DNA of 27,367 nt from JAGCJX01 sp045638645 (GTDB taxonomy: Bacteria > Bacteroidota > Bacteroidia > Bacteroidales > UBA932), in contig JAZUBU010000006.1 of the NCBI GenBank assembly GCA_045638645.1, positions 1 to 27,367 on the forward strand, written 5' to 3'. Positions within the stretch are counted from its first letter, which is position 1. Each line of letters begins with the position of its first letter. Shown one piece after another: positions 1 through 8,274 of this stretch. The position numbers were made by a program, and so were the translations under genes. The notes beneath the pieces were generated by a model. The model did no database searches. It saw only the letters and a list, made by a program, of their open reading frames with translations, and had not been told where the DNA came from.

Positions 1-270
1 TTGTTCCAAGATGAGTTGTACATCAATGCAAATCACGCAAGTATGTAGAAATCAGAACAGTTGCCAACTCATTACCTCGTTCTTGAACTTTCCGCATAAA
101 CTTTTTATTCTTAGCGGATTATGAGATCATTCCAAAAATATACAATTAACTTTTGCGGATTTGTAGTAGGTCGGTGGCCCCGGTTGGGATAGGAATCAAC
201 GGGATCGGGTCAAATTCGGAAAACTTGTGCTATCTTTGTCAAGTTGTAAGCATAGATAAGTGTGTAGTGT
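1..270. other. Upstream region without a recognisable gene
   Basis: I see no credible gene here. The AT-rich part (about 60-150) is followed by the probable promoter of the GH110 gene. A near-match to a -7 box (TAACTTTTG, 147-155) has one T too many, so I do not call it. No RNA gene, repeat or terminator hairpin stood out. The 3' end of a gene lying mostly to the left could be hidden in the first bases, but nothing shows it. Confidence 0.5.
231..238 (+). promoter_or_regulatory. Bacteroidetes-type -7 box for the GH110 gene
   Basis: TATCTTTG fits the Bacteroidetes consensus TAnnTTTG and lies 32 bp before the GH110 ATG. I found no convincing TTG -33 box 19-21 bp upstream, so only the -7 element is supported. 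Confidence 0.55.
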
Positions 271-2103
271 ATGAGTCAATTTTTGAAGCTCGCGTTCTGG
301 TGGGTCTTGGGGCTGGTGATGGGGGGCTGTACGGTCGGTGAACGGGTGTTTTATGCCCGCGATTTTGGGGTGTTGCCGGATACGGGAGAGGATTATTCAG
401 AAGAGATTGCCTCCACCATGGAGTACATCCGTCAGACGTGTCAGGGGGCTCCGAGTCGTCTGGTATTCGAGGAGGGGAGCTATGACTTTTATCCGGATCG
501 TATCGTGCGGGAATTGTACATCTCCAACCATGACCAGGACAATCCGAAGCACATTGGGATTCTCTTGGAGAACCTGCAGAATTTTACTTTGGACGGGGAT
601 GGGGCCGATTTTTATGTCAACGGCCGGATGTTGCCGGTGGTGATGCAGGGTTGTGAAAACTGTCGGTTGGAAAATTTCTCCGTGGATAGCCGCATTCCTC
701 AGATTACCCAGGTAACCATTCTGGAGAATGATACGGAGAAGGGTATAATGGTCTATGAATTGGCGCCTTATGTGCAATATGAAATCCGTGATGGGCAGTT
801 GGTCGTTCGGGGAGAGAACTGGCAACTGACGCCGACCTGGGGCATTGCTTTTGATCCGAAAACCTACCATCTGGTCTATCGGACCAGTGATATCTGGGTC
901 GGGGCGGCAGAGGTAGAAGAGCTGCGTCCGCGGGTGTTGAGGGCGCAATGGCGCGATGCCCGGCTGGTGCCGGGGACTGTGGTGGCGATGCGCTCCTACG
1001 CGCGTCCTACCCCAGGAATTTTTCTGTATGGCAATCGGAATACGGTTTTGCATCAGGTGACGGTGCATTATGCCGAAGGCATGGGCCTGCTGGCCCAGGT
1101 ATGTGAAAATATCACCTTGGAAAAGTTTGATGTCGCTTTGCGGGAAGGGACCGACCGTTACTTTACCACCCAGGCCGATGCGACCCATTTTTCCGGCTGT
1201 CGGGGACATATCCGCTCCGTTGGTGGACTGTATGAGGGCATGATGGACGATGCCATCAACGTGCACGGAACCTACCTGCGGGTGACCGAGCGTCTCAACG
1301 ACCGGGAGGTATTGGCGCGGTACATGCATCCGCAGGCCTGGGGCTTTTATTGGGGTGGAGCCGGTGATTCGGTACAGTTTGTCCGTTCGTCCACGATGGA
1401 AGTGGCGGGAGGCAACCGCCTGGTAAGCATCACGCCGATAGACGGGTATAAGGAGGATCCGGTTGCTGCCAAGGTCGGCGGGGTACGTCCGGACGCGTTG
1501 GCAGGCGTCCGCCATTTTCGGTTGGTGTTTGAACATCCGGTTGCCGAGGACATTGTTCAGGAGAAGTATGGGCTGGAAAACCTGACTTGGACCCCGAGTG
1601 TGTATTTTGCCGACAACGTGATCCGGAACAACCGGGCCCGTGGGGCCTTGTTCAGTACGCCGGAGGACGTGGTCCTCGAAACGAATTTCTTCGACCATAC
1701 TTCGGGGACGGCCATCTTGCTTTGTGGGGATTGTAACGGTTGGTTTGAGACCGGTGCGTGCCGGAAGGTCTTGATCCGGAAGAACCATTTCCGCAATGCC
1801 CTGACGAACCTTTTCCAATTTACCAACGCCATCATTTCCATTTATCCGGAGATTCCTGCGTTGGATCAGCAGACCCAGTACTTCCATGGAGGACCGGACG
1901 CAGGTGTGGTCATCGAAGACAATCTCTTTGAGACTTTCGACAAGCCGATTGTGTATGCCAAGTCCTTGGATGGATTGATGTTCCGGAACAACCGGATTGT
2001 GCAGAATACGGATTTTCCGGCTTTTCACTGGAATCAGGAGCCTTTCCTGTTGGAACGGGTCCAACGGGCTGTGATTGAAAACAATGATATTAACCAAAGA
2101 TAA
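271..2103 (+). CDS. GH110 family alpha-1,3-galactosidase, secreted or lipoprotein
   Basis: The 610-residue protein matches the GH110 family, inverting exo-enzymes that remove terminal alpha-1,3-linked galactose (blood group B and linear Gal-alpha-1,3-Gal). The N-terminus is a hydrophobic signal ending in MGGC (Cys20), an imperfect lipobox, so export and probably lipid anchoring are inferred. A right-handed beta-helix is suggested by repeated short N-rich motifs (IRNNRARG, FRNNRIVQN). The GH110 hallmarks DATHFSG (D303) and MMDDAINVHG (D326, D327) have the same spacing as D321, D344 and D345, which as I recall are the catalytic residues of a characterised Pseudoalteromonas enzyme. Length is normal (about 600). 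The next gene starts 7 bp after the stop, so the two are probably co-transcribed. I cannot tell whether it prefers branched or linear substrates. The family call is firm; the lipoprotein call is weaker. Confidence 0.9.
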   Translation: MSQFLKLAFWWVLGLVMGGCTVGERVFYARDFGVLPDTGEDYSEEIASTMEYIRQTCQGAPSRLVFEEGSYDFYPDRIVRELYISNHDQDNPKHIGILLENLQNFTLDGDGADFYVNGRMLPVVMQGCENCRLENFSVDSRIPQITQVTILENDTEKGIMVYELAPYVQYEIRDGQLVVRGENWQLTPTWGIAFDPKTYHLVYRTSDIWVGAAEVEELRPRVLRAQWRDARLVPGTVVAMRSYARPTPGIFLYGNRNTVLHQVTVHYAEGMGLLAQVCENITLEKFDVALREGTDRYFTTQADATHFSGCRGHIRSVGGLYEGMMDDAINVHGTYLRVTERLNDREVLARYMHPQAWGFYWGGAGDSVQFVRSSTMEVAGGNRLVSITPIDGYKEDPVAAKVGGVRPDALAGVRHFRLVFEHPVAEDIVQEKYGLENLTWTPSVYFADNVIRNNRARGALFSTPEDVVLETNFFDHTSGTAILLCGDCNGWFETGACRKVLIRKNHFRNALTNLFQFTNAIISIYPEIPALDQQTQYFHGGPDAGVVIEDNLFETFDKPIVYAKSLDGLMFRNNRIVQNTDFPAFHWNQEPFLLERVQRAVIENNDINQR

Positions 2104-2110
2104 AAAACAG

Positions 2111-4135
2111 ATGCGACTTTTGAAGTATGCCCTGGTGGTGGGCGCATTTTTGACAGGTATTTTGCTACAGGCACAGCAATATTCGATGTCTTTGCAGGGG
2201 GAGGTAACTCTTCAGGCCCAAGACATGGACGCGGCGGCCTATTATCCGATGAGCGACGAGAACGACAACCTCTGTTCCTTGATCAAGGTGACGGTGACCC
2301 AGGACTTGGCGAATCCTCTGGTGCTGGAAACCGGTGGGTTGGCGGTTGTGAAGCGGGAAGTACGGCCAGATGGGGAAATCTGGTTCTGGGTGCCCTCCCA
2401 GGTGCGGAACCTGAGGTTCAGTTGCAAGGGGTACAAAGCCATGGACCCGATTCCTGTCCGTCTGCAAGTGGGCAAGGTTTATCGCCTTACCCTGCGTACG
2501 GATGCCGTGGTAAGTACATTCACCACCGTGCAGCAGACGTTTACATTTCTGAAAATCCAGGTTGTGCCGGAGGCTGCATCGAATGCTTTGATTTCCATAG
2601 GAAAAACACCTTCGTATGAAATGGATGTACGGTATGCAGAAGATGGCTTTTATGCCTCTTCGCAGCCCTTGGATTTTGGAACGTATTACTACAAAGTGCA
2701 GCATGAACAGTTTGAAACTTATACGGGAACCCTCAAGTTGGATGAGAACTTCAGTATCCAGGAGGTCGTACTGAAGCCATTGTACGGGACCTTTGTTTTG
2801 AACACCACCCCGGGTGGTTGTCAGGTGTCTGTGGACGGGAAGCCTGTCGGGACCTCTCCGCTGGAACAGCAGTTATCGGCAGGTTCTCACCGGGTACAAG
2901 TGAGCAAAAGTGGTTATCAGACCCAATCCTTTGATATTCAAATTCGTCACAACGAACGCTGGAACGAGCAGCGGACCTTGAGTAAACAGGTGGCCCAAAA
3001 AACAGCTCCCCAGCCCCAGCCGACTCAGCAGAGCACCGTTTCCGGACGGGTGACGGATGCTGATACGGATGAAGAGTTGATAGGTGCCTCTGTGCTTGTC
3101 AAGGGGGAAGGAGGCAAGGTCGTAGCTTCCGCGGTGACCGATAAGGATGGATATTTTTCGTTGCAGGCGCCTGGCGATGCGACGCTGGAAGTCATGTATC
3201 TCGGCTATACCACGGCCCGGGTTCCCATCAACCACCGTTCGGAAGTCTCCCTCAAGTTGCAAAAGGATGTCGTGAGGACGGAGTCCGTGAGCAAGGATCC
3301 GGAGGTAACGGGCAAATTCAGTCGGATCACGGTGGAACACAATGTGGAACAGGATGGTGTTAAGGGGATGCATCTGTTGCTGGATTTCTCCATCTCGGGC
3401 ATGAAGGATAAGGAGGGAAGATGTACCATTTATTTTTATGACCAGGATGGCGTCAAACTGAAGGACCAGAATGGAAACTATCATGCTTCTGACGGGCAAA
3501 TCTGTGTCGGTCGGGATATCACTCCCGGATACGAGACTTCGTACTACACGGATTACAAGGTGTTCATGCCCTACCGTGAGTTGGAACTCAGCCCCGGGAC
3601 CCATGTGTTGAAATATCATTGTCAGGTGTGGGACCGGTCGGTACAACCCAACAAATCCCTGTTGAGGTCGGAAACCTATGAATTCAAAGTGGAAAAGGGA
3701 GCCAACGGAGCTGCAGACAAAGGATCGACGGTAGCTCCCATTACGGGCAAGTTTAAGGATATTACCGTAGAACACAATTTCGTCAAGGATGGCGTAAAAG
3801 GAATGAAGATCCTGGTGGATTTTGAGGTGCAGCACATGCGTGGAACGGATGGCTCGTGCGATGTGTATGTCTACCTGGAAAATGGGGATCTGGTGAAGGG
3901 AAAAAATTCAGACTACCAGTCATCGAGAGGTACGCTGACTACGAGTGCAACAATTTATCCCCGTTATGAAGATGCTTCATATACGGACTATGAACTCTTT
4001 TTGCCCTATAGCGAATTTGATCTGGGAAAGGGAAAATTTGAGTTGAAGTTCTATTGTCGGATCTGGGAAAAATCGAGTGGTTGGAAAAAGGTTATCGATT
4101 CGGATTATCAATATTTTACATTTACCCGGGAATAA
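2111..4135 (+). CDS. Secreted multidomain protein: PEGA, CarboxypepD_reg-like and two tandem copies of an unnamed domain
   Basis: I do not recognise a function. I chose the ATG at 2111 (674 aa) because it begins directly with a signal peptide (MRLLKYALVVGAFLTGILLQAQ); ATGs at 2075 and 2084 would put hydrophilic residues before it and overlap the GH110 gene. After a novel N-terminal part (about 22-145) comes a PEGA-like stretch (145-222) and a clear PEGA domain (226-278, with VSVDGKPVGTSPL and SAGSHRVQVSKSGY). A short Gln/Pro linker leads to a CarboxypepD_reg-like beta-sandwich (310-388: SGRVTDADTDEELIGASV, then DGYFSL). Two copies of a ~130-residue domain end the protein (400-528 and 545-674); both start with TGKF..ITVEHN and contain DGVKGM and SYYTDY/SYTDYE followed by PY. 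All domains look like beta-rich extracellular binding modules. The gene follows GH110 by 7 bp, so a shared role at the cell surface is inferred. Confidence 0.8.
   Translation: MRLLKYALVVGAFLTGILLQAQQYSMSLQGEVTLQAQDMDAAAYYPMSDENDNLCSLIKVTVTQDLANPLVLETGGLAVVKREVRPDGEIWFWVPSQVRNLRFSCKGYKAMDPIPVRLQVGKVYRLTLRTDAVVSTFTTVQQTFTFLKIQVVPEAASNALISIGKTPSYEMDVRYAEDGFYASSQPLDFGTYYYKVQHEQFETYTGTLKLDENFSIQEVVLKPLYGTFVLNTTPGGCQVSVDGKPVGTSPLEQQLSAGSHRVQVSKSGYQTQSFDIQIRHNERWNEQRTLSKQVAQKTAPQPQPTQQSTVSGRVTDADTDEELIGASVLVKGEGGKVVASAVTDKDGYFSLQAPGDATLEVMYLGYTTARVPINHRSEVSLKLQKDVVRTESVSKDPEVTGKFSRITVEHNVEQDGVKGMHLLLDFSISGMKDKEGRCTIYFYDQDGVKLKDQNGNYHASDGQICVGRDITPGYETSYYTDYKVFMPYRELELSPGTHVLKYHCQVWDRSVQPNKSLLRSETYEFKVEKGANGAADKGSTVAPITGKFKDITVEHNFVKDGVKGMKILVDFEVQHMRGTDGSCDVYVYLENGDLVKGKNSDYQSSRGTLTTSATIYPRYEDASYTDYELFLPYSEFDLGKGKFELKFYCRIWEKSSGWKKVIDSDYQYFTFTRE
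3308..4132 (+). repeat. Tandem protein-level repeat: two copies of a ~130-residue domain
   Basis: Copy 1 is encoded by about 3308-3694 and copy 2 by about 3743-4132, joined by a Gly/Ala-rich linker. Shared landmarks in the same order are TGKF, ITVEHN, DGVKGM, DF, YxDYxxFxPY, LKYHC/LKFYC and W[DE][RK]S. The DNA of the copies has diverged clearly, so the duplication is old. Confidence 0.85.
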
Positions 4136-4179
4136 TTGGAAAGGAATCGTTTCAACCTCAACCCACATGAGGTTGGAAA

Positions 4180-4260
4180 ATGATCCGGAACAACCGGATT
4201 GTGCGGAATACGGATTTCCCGGCTTTCCATTGGAACCGCCTTCTACCAGGCTTTGCGTAA
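4180..4260 (+). pseudogene. Relic of a second GH110 gene (C-terminal fragment)
   Basis: Bases 4180-4236 align without gaps to 1978-2034 near the 3' end of the intact GH110 gene: 51 of 57 bases match and 17 of 19 codons give the same residue (MIRNNRIVRNTDFPAFHWN against MFRNNRIVQNTDFPAFHWN). Four of the six differences are silent, which suggests the source was once a functional paralog and not a fresh local copy. After the match the frame continues for seven unrelated codons to TAA (4258-4260). A TGA at 4168 closes the frame upstream, so nothing functional is likely made. No transposon ends are visible. It lies in the 273-bp gap between the PEGA-protein gene and the FGE-like gene. Confidence 0.7.
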
Positions 4261-4363
4261 GTATGGAGGGGGAAAACTCGACGGCGCAGGTTAGCGAAGT
4301 TGATCCAATGATGCGGTATCTTCTGATTACTGAGAGGATTAATTGTCCTTTTGGTGTATTTTA

Positions 4364-4394
4364 TTGATTTTCTGAATTCTGGTTATTATCTTTG
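4364..4394 (+). promoter_or_regulatory. Consensus -33/-7 promoter for the FGE-like gene
   Basis: TTG (4364-4366), a 20-bp spacer and TATCTTTG (4387-4394) give a full Bacteroidetes promoter. It predicts a very short leader before the ATG at 4409. It also makes this gene a separate transcription unit from the GH110 pair. Confidence 0.7.
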
Positions 4395-4408
4395 GTAAAA
4401 TTTCATAT

Positions 4409-5971
4409 ATGATGTTAAAACGATTTGCTCTCTTTTGCCTTATGTCGGCATTGATGTCCCAGTTGTCGGCACAGAATGGTCAGGAATTACCCGAAACGAT
4501 AGAGATCGGCTATGGAATTGAGATGGTTCTTGTGAAAGGAGGAACCTTTGAAATGGGATCGAATGAGATGGGTGTGGATGCCAGACCGGTGCATACCGTG
4601 ACACTGAGTGATTTCTATATCAGTAAGTACGAAATTACGCAGGCCCAGTGGTTAGCAGTTATGGGGGATGTCGATTGCTATTTGATAGGCGGGGATTTGC
4701 CTATGCACAATGTCTATTTTCAAGATGTCCAGGAATTCATAAAATACCTCAGCCGCGAAACGGGAAGGGATCTTGCTATGCCGACAGAGGCCCAGTGGGA
4801 GTATTCAGCAAGGGGCGGTCAGAAAAGTCTGGGATATGTTTATGCCGGTAGCAATGATTTGGATGAAGTGGGATGGGATTATGGCAATAGTGGGGAACGT
4901 ATTTTGCCCGTGGGGAAAAAGAAACCCAATGAGTTGGGGCTCTATGACATGAGCGGAAACCTATTTGAGATGTGCTGGGACTATTATGCTCCCTATGCGG
5001 ATACGTTGCAGGTGAATCCCGGAGGACCCGATGAAGGTGATGAAATTGTAATAAGAGGGGGTGCCTGGTGTTATGATTCATCACTGGCCAATGTATATGC
5101 AAGGAGCCGGGGAAAGAATGGCTATGGATACGATGTAGGTGTCAGGTTGGTGATGTCTCCACCCCGTCCGAAGGATTCGGATTTCTCGGCAGTATTCTAT
5201 CAGGAGCAGTTGGACAATATTGAGGAGCAGGAGTTTGACTATGATATGGAAATGGTCTATGTGGAAGGTGGAGAATATGTACGGGGGTCGTCCGAATACG
5301 ATGGGAATACTTATAGCTATATGCCTCCCCATGTCTCGGAGGTGGAAGGATTCTACATGGGAAAATACGAAGTGACACAAGCTATGTGGAAGGCTGTAAT
5401 GGGAAGTAATCCCAGTATTAACAAAGGGAAAGATCTTCCCGTGCATAATGTGAGTTGGAACGATATCAACAGGTTTATCAGTAAGTTGAACCAGAAAACG
5501 GGCCGTCACTATCGTTTGCCAACAGAACAAGAGTGGGAGTATGTTGTCAAGGAAGGAAAACATTCCAACGATCTTCGAATCAGACGCTCTTTTCCGGGAG
5601 GTGATGATTTGATGTCCGTTGCATGGTGTATACCCAATTCATTTGATCCTAAAAAGTATTTTGAAGATTGGCTGGATGATCGTCTTGATGATTTTATGCC
5701 AGTACATCCGGTGGGCCGAAAGGAACCGAATGTTTTGGGAATCTATGATTTGTGCGGCAATGTGGCAGAGGCGTGCCAAGATGCGGAAGACAGTAATTAT
5801 GATTATCCGTACCGAATCCTCAAAGGTGGGGCCTGTGTTTCCACGGACAGGTCCGTCTTCGGGGGATCTGCGCAAGATCCCATGAGAGCCTATCATCCTG
5901 CCTATCGTGATCGTGTTTATCAGGACGAACGAATAGAATGGTTAGGTTTTCGTCTGGTGTTGGATAAGTGA
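4409..5971 (+). CDS. Secreted protein with two tandem FGE/SUMF1-like domains, probably non-catalytic
   Basis: The 520-residue protein has a signal peptide (MMLKRFALFCLMSALMSQLSAQ; the second ATG at 4412 is an equally good start). Two formylglycine-generating-enzyme-like domains follow (about 36-250 and 279-520). Each has the family landmarks in order: GGTFEMGS / GGEYVRGS, YEITQAQW / YEVTQAMW, LPMHNV / LPVHNVSW, MPTEAQWEY / LPTEQEWEY, GLYDMSGN / GIYDLCGN, RGGAW / KGGAC and GVRLV / GFRLV. True FGEs convert a sulfatase Cys to formylglycine using two Cys in a CxxxxC arrangement just after the GGS motif. Here each domain keeps one Cys there (C221, C476) and lacks the partner, so catalysis of that type is unlikely. 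In Bacteroidetes such domains are often exported with unknown, perhaps binding, roles. No sulfatase gene is in the window. Confidence 0.85.
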   Translation: MMLKRFALFCLMSALMSQLSAQNGQELPETIEIGYGIEMVLVKGGTFEMGSNEMGVDARPVHTVTLSDFYISKYEITQAQWLAVMGDVDCYLIGGDLPMHNVYFQDVQEFIKYLSRETGRDLAMPTEAQWEYSARGGQKSLGYVYAGSNDLDEVGWDYGNSGERILPVGKKKPNELGLYDMSGNLFEMCWDYYAPYADTLQVNPGGPDEGDEIVIRGGAWCYDSSLANVYARSRGKNGYGYDVGVRLVMSPPRPKDSDFSAVFYQEQLDNIEEQEFDYDMEMVYVEGGEYVRGSSEYDGNTYSYMPPHVSEVEGFYMGKYEVTQAMWKAVMGSNPSINKGKDLPVHNVSWNDINRFISKLNQKTGRHYRLPTEQEWEYVVKEGKHSNDLRIRRSFPGGDDLMSVAWCIPNSFDPKKYFEDWLDDRLDDFMPVHPVGRKEPNVLGIYDLCGNVAEACQDAEDSNYDYPYRILKGGACVSTDRSVFGGSAQDPMRAYHPAYRDRVYQDERIEWLGFRLVLDK

Positions 5972-5987
5972 TAAGTAATTTTGTCGT

Positions 5988-6020
5988 TTGTTCAGTTTCT
6001 GTGAAATATGATTATCTTTG
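5988..6020 (+). promoter_or_regulatory. Probable promoter of prfA
   Basis: TATCTTTG (6013-6020) lies 27 bp before the prfA ATG. A TTG at 5988-5990 stands 22 bp upstream, slightly long for the -33 to -7 spacing. The -7 box overlaps the in-frame ATG at 6018, which argues against that ATG as the start. Confidence 0.6.
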
Positions 6021-6047
6021 CAAGTTCATACTTACCTAAAAAGCATT

Positions 6048-7133
6048 ATGAGTGACAATTCCTTGATCGGCAAATTGGCCGGATTGAAAACAAAATACGA
6101 AACAATTTCTCAGCAAATCGCAGATCCTGAGGTGATTGCGGATATGAAGCGCTTTGTTCAACTGAACAAGGAGTACCGTGAGTTGGAACCCCTGGTGGAG
6201 GCCGGTGACCGCTATGCCCGCATGGTCCGCGACCTGGAGGCTGCCAAAGAGATTCTTCAAGTGGAAAAGGACGAAGAATTGCGTGAGATGGCCAAAGAAG
6301 AAGTGGCAACCTTGGAAGAGGCTTTGCCGGCGATGGAAGAAGAAATCAAATTGCTGCTCATCCCCAAGGATCCGCAAGATGAAAAGAACGCCATCATGGA
6401 AATTCGTGGAGGTACCGGTGGCGACGAAGCCGCTATTTTTGCTGGAGACTTGTTCCGTATGTACAGCAAGTTCGCAGAAAAGAAAGGATGGCGTATCGAA
6501 GTGACCAGCCAATCGGAAGGAACCTCCGGTGGTTTCAAAGAATTGATCTGCAAAGTATCGGGTACGGGCGTTTATGGCGTTTTGAAATATGAGAGTGGGG
6601 TACACCGCGTTCAACGCGTTCCTCAAACCGAGACCCAAGGTCGCGTACACACCTCCGCAGCATCCGTGGCTGTGTTGCCGGAAGCCGATGAGTTTGACGT
6701 GGAATTGAACATGAACGACATCCGCAAGGATACCTTCTGTTCGTCCGGTCCGGGTGGTCAGTCGGTGAACACGACCTATTCGGCCATCCGTTTGACCCAC
6801 ATTCCGACCGGTATTGTGGTACAATGTCAGGATGAAAAATCGCAGTTGAAGAACTACGACAAGGCATTGGCGGAATTGCGTACCCGTTTGTACAACATGG
6901 AGTACGAAAAATACCTGAATGAAATTTCTGCAAAACGCAAGACCATGGTTTCCACCGGGGACCGTTCTGCGAAGATCCGTACTTACAACTACCCGCAATC
7001 CCGGGTGACCGATCACCGCATCAACTACACCATGTACAACTTGCCGGTGTTCATGGACGGTGCGATCCAGGAAGTCATCGACCAATTGCAAATTGCTGAA
7101 AACGCAGAACGTTTGAAAGCAGCTGAAGAATAG
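6048..7133 (+). CDS. prfA: Peptide chain release factor 1 (RF1)
   Basis: This 361-residue cytoplasmic protein ends translation at UAA and UAG. The stop-codon recognition motif PxT is PQT (192-194), as in RF1 (RF2 has SPF). The peptidyl-tRNA hydrolysis motif GGQ is at 236-238 in SSGPGGQSVNTTYSA. The GGTGGDEAAIFAGDL stretch of domain 2 is intact at about 121-135. Length is normal for RF1. I chose ATG 6048 (MSDNSLIGKL) and not the in-frame ATG at 6018 because the earlier one lies in the -7 box and its ten extra residues do not look like RF1. Codon use is biased towards GAA, AAA and CGT, fitting good expression. The SGNH hydrolase gene follows after 31 bp and is probably on the same transcript. 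Confidence 0.97.
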   Translation: MSDNSLIGKLAGLKTKYETISQQIADPEVIADMKRFVQLNKEYRELEPLVEAGDRYARMVRDLEAAKEILQVEKDEELREMAKEEVATLEEALPAMEEEIKLLLIPKDPQDEKNAIMEIRGGTGGDEAAIFAGDLFRMYSKFAEKKGWRIEVTSQSEGTSGGFKELICKVSGTGVYGVLKYESGVHRVQRVPQTETQGRVHTSAASVAVLPEADEFDVELNMNDIRKDTFCSSGPGGQSVNTTYSAIRLTHIPTGIVVQCQDEKSQLKNYDKALAELRTRLYNMEYEKYLNEISAKRKTMVSTGDRSAKIRTYNYPQSRVTDHRINYTMYNLPVFMDGAIQEVIDQLQIAENAERLKAAEE

Positions 7134-7164
7134 TCCCTGGACCCGAAGCTTAATACAACGAAAT

Positions 7165-8265
7165 ATGATGAAGAACCGAATGAAATGCCGAGCCCTTGGG
7201 TTCGGCATCGGTCTATTGGTAGCGACCGTATCCCTTTTTGCTCAGAAAGCCTCTGAGTTGAAGTATGTGAATGTGGAAGAGTTTGCTGTGTTGTTGAACC
7301 AGGGGTTTGACAATACGGAAATGCGTTATTCGCGCTTGCCCGCCGATTGCAAGGATGAGATCCGCAAGGCGGTGTGGGACTTGGGTTTGAATTCGGCCGG
7401 TCTGGCCATCCGCTTCTCTTCCGACAGCAAATGCTTGGGAGCTGAATGGACCTTGTTGAACAATTTTCACATGGCCCACATGCCGGGAACAGGCATCCGG
7501 GGCATTGACCTGTACACGATGAAGGACGATGGTACCTGGTATTTCATCGGTACGGCACAGCCCAATGGCAAGGAGTCCCGCAATGTTTTTGTCCGCAACA
7601 TGGACGGTAGCCGCCGCGAGTACATGGCCTATTTGCCATTGTACGACGGTGTGGAAAGCCTCTCCATTGGCATTGATTCAACGGCGACGATCTCCGCACC
7701 GCGGGTGCAGACCCATCAAAGCCGCAAGCCCATCGTGTTTTATGGTACCAGCATCACCCAGGGCGGTTGTGCTTCCCGTCCAGGTATGTGTTACACGAAC
7801 CTCTTGAGCCGTTGGTTGGACTGTGAAGCCATCAACCTTGGATTCAGTGGCAATGCCCGCATGGACCGTGCGATGATTGAGGTCATCACCCGCATCGATG
7901 CCTCGGAGTATGTCATTGATTGTCTGCCGAACTGTACCACCCAGATCATCCGGGATTCGGCCTATACCTTCTTGACCGGCTTGGCAAAAGCACGGCCGCA
8001 GACCCCCATCCACCTAGTGGAAAACCTTCTGACCCCGGACCGGCTGGTGAACCAGCGGACGGCCAAAGACCTGGTGGAGAAAAATGCGGAGTGGAAGGCC
8101 ATCTACGAGCGTTTGCGCAAGGAAGGATATAAAAACTTCCGGTACATTCCTTCGGAAGACCTGGTCGGTGAGGATGGTGAGCAGACGGTAGATGGAGCAC
8201 ACTTGACCGACCTCGGTTTCATGCGGATGGCCGAAGGACTTCGAAAATATTTGAAAAATAGATAA
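7165..8265 (+). CDS. Secreted SGNH/GDSL hydrolase with N-terminal GxDLY domain
   Basis: The 366-residue protein has a signal peptide ending around SLFAQ (26-27). An N-terminal jelly-roll of the GxDLY type follows, with GIDLY at 113-117, then an SGNH hydrolase domain from about residue 188. The catalytic landmarks are visible: block I GTSITQGG with Ser196, block II Gly in NLGFSGN (226 and 229), block III Asn256 in CLPN, and block V D343-x-x-H346 in DGAHLTD. These esterases act on ester groups such as O-acetyl or acyl groups; the substrate cannot be read from the sequence. It may remove decorations from glycans, but no glycan-degrading gene is adjacent. It lies 31 bp downstream of prfA and ends 9 bp from the convergent tcdA. 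Starts at 7165 or 7168 are equivalent. Confidence 0.9.
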   Translation: MMKNRMKCRALGFGIGLLVATVSLFAQKASELKYVNVEEFAVLLNQGFDNTEMRYSRLPADCKDEIRKAVWDLGLNSAGLAIRFSSDSKCLGAEWTLLNNFHMAHMPGTGIRGIDLYTMKDDGTWYFIGTAQPNGKESRNVFVRNMDGSRREYMAYLPLYDGVESLSIGIDSTATISAPRVQTHQSRKPIVFYGTSITQGGCASRPGMCYTNLLSRWLDCEAINLGFSGNARMDRAMIEVITRIDASEYVIDCLPNCTTQIIRDSAYTFLTGLAKARPQTPIHLVENLLTPDRLVNQRTAKDLVEKNAEWKAIYERLRKEGYKNFRYIPSEDLVGEDGEQTVDGAHLTDLGFMRMAEGLRKYLKNR

Positions 8266-8274
8266 TTGAGCAGG

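Noticed and set aside
147..155. TAACTTTTG as a second -7 box before GH110
   Set aside because: It has one T too many for TAnnTTTG and lies over 110 bp from the start; TATCTTTG at 231 fits better.
397..2097. Long open frame on the minus strand (566 codons) across the GH110 gene
   Set aside because: It is antisense to a clear GH110 enzyme, has no recognisable domain or signal peptide, and its composition is that of a reversed coding frame.
6036..7208. Long minus-strand open frame (390 codons) across prfA
   Set aside because: It mirrors the strongly biased prfA codons and shows no known motif; prfA is certain.
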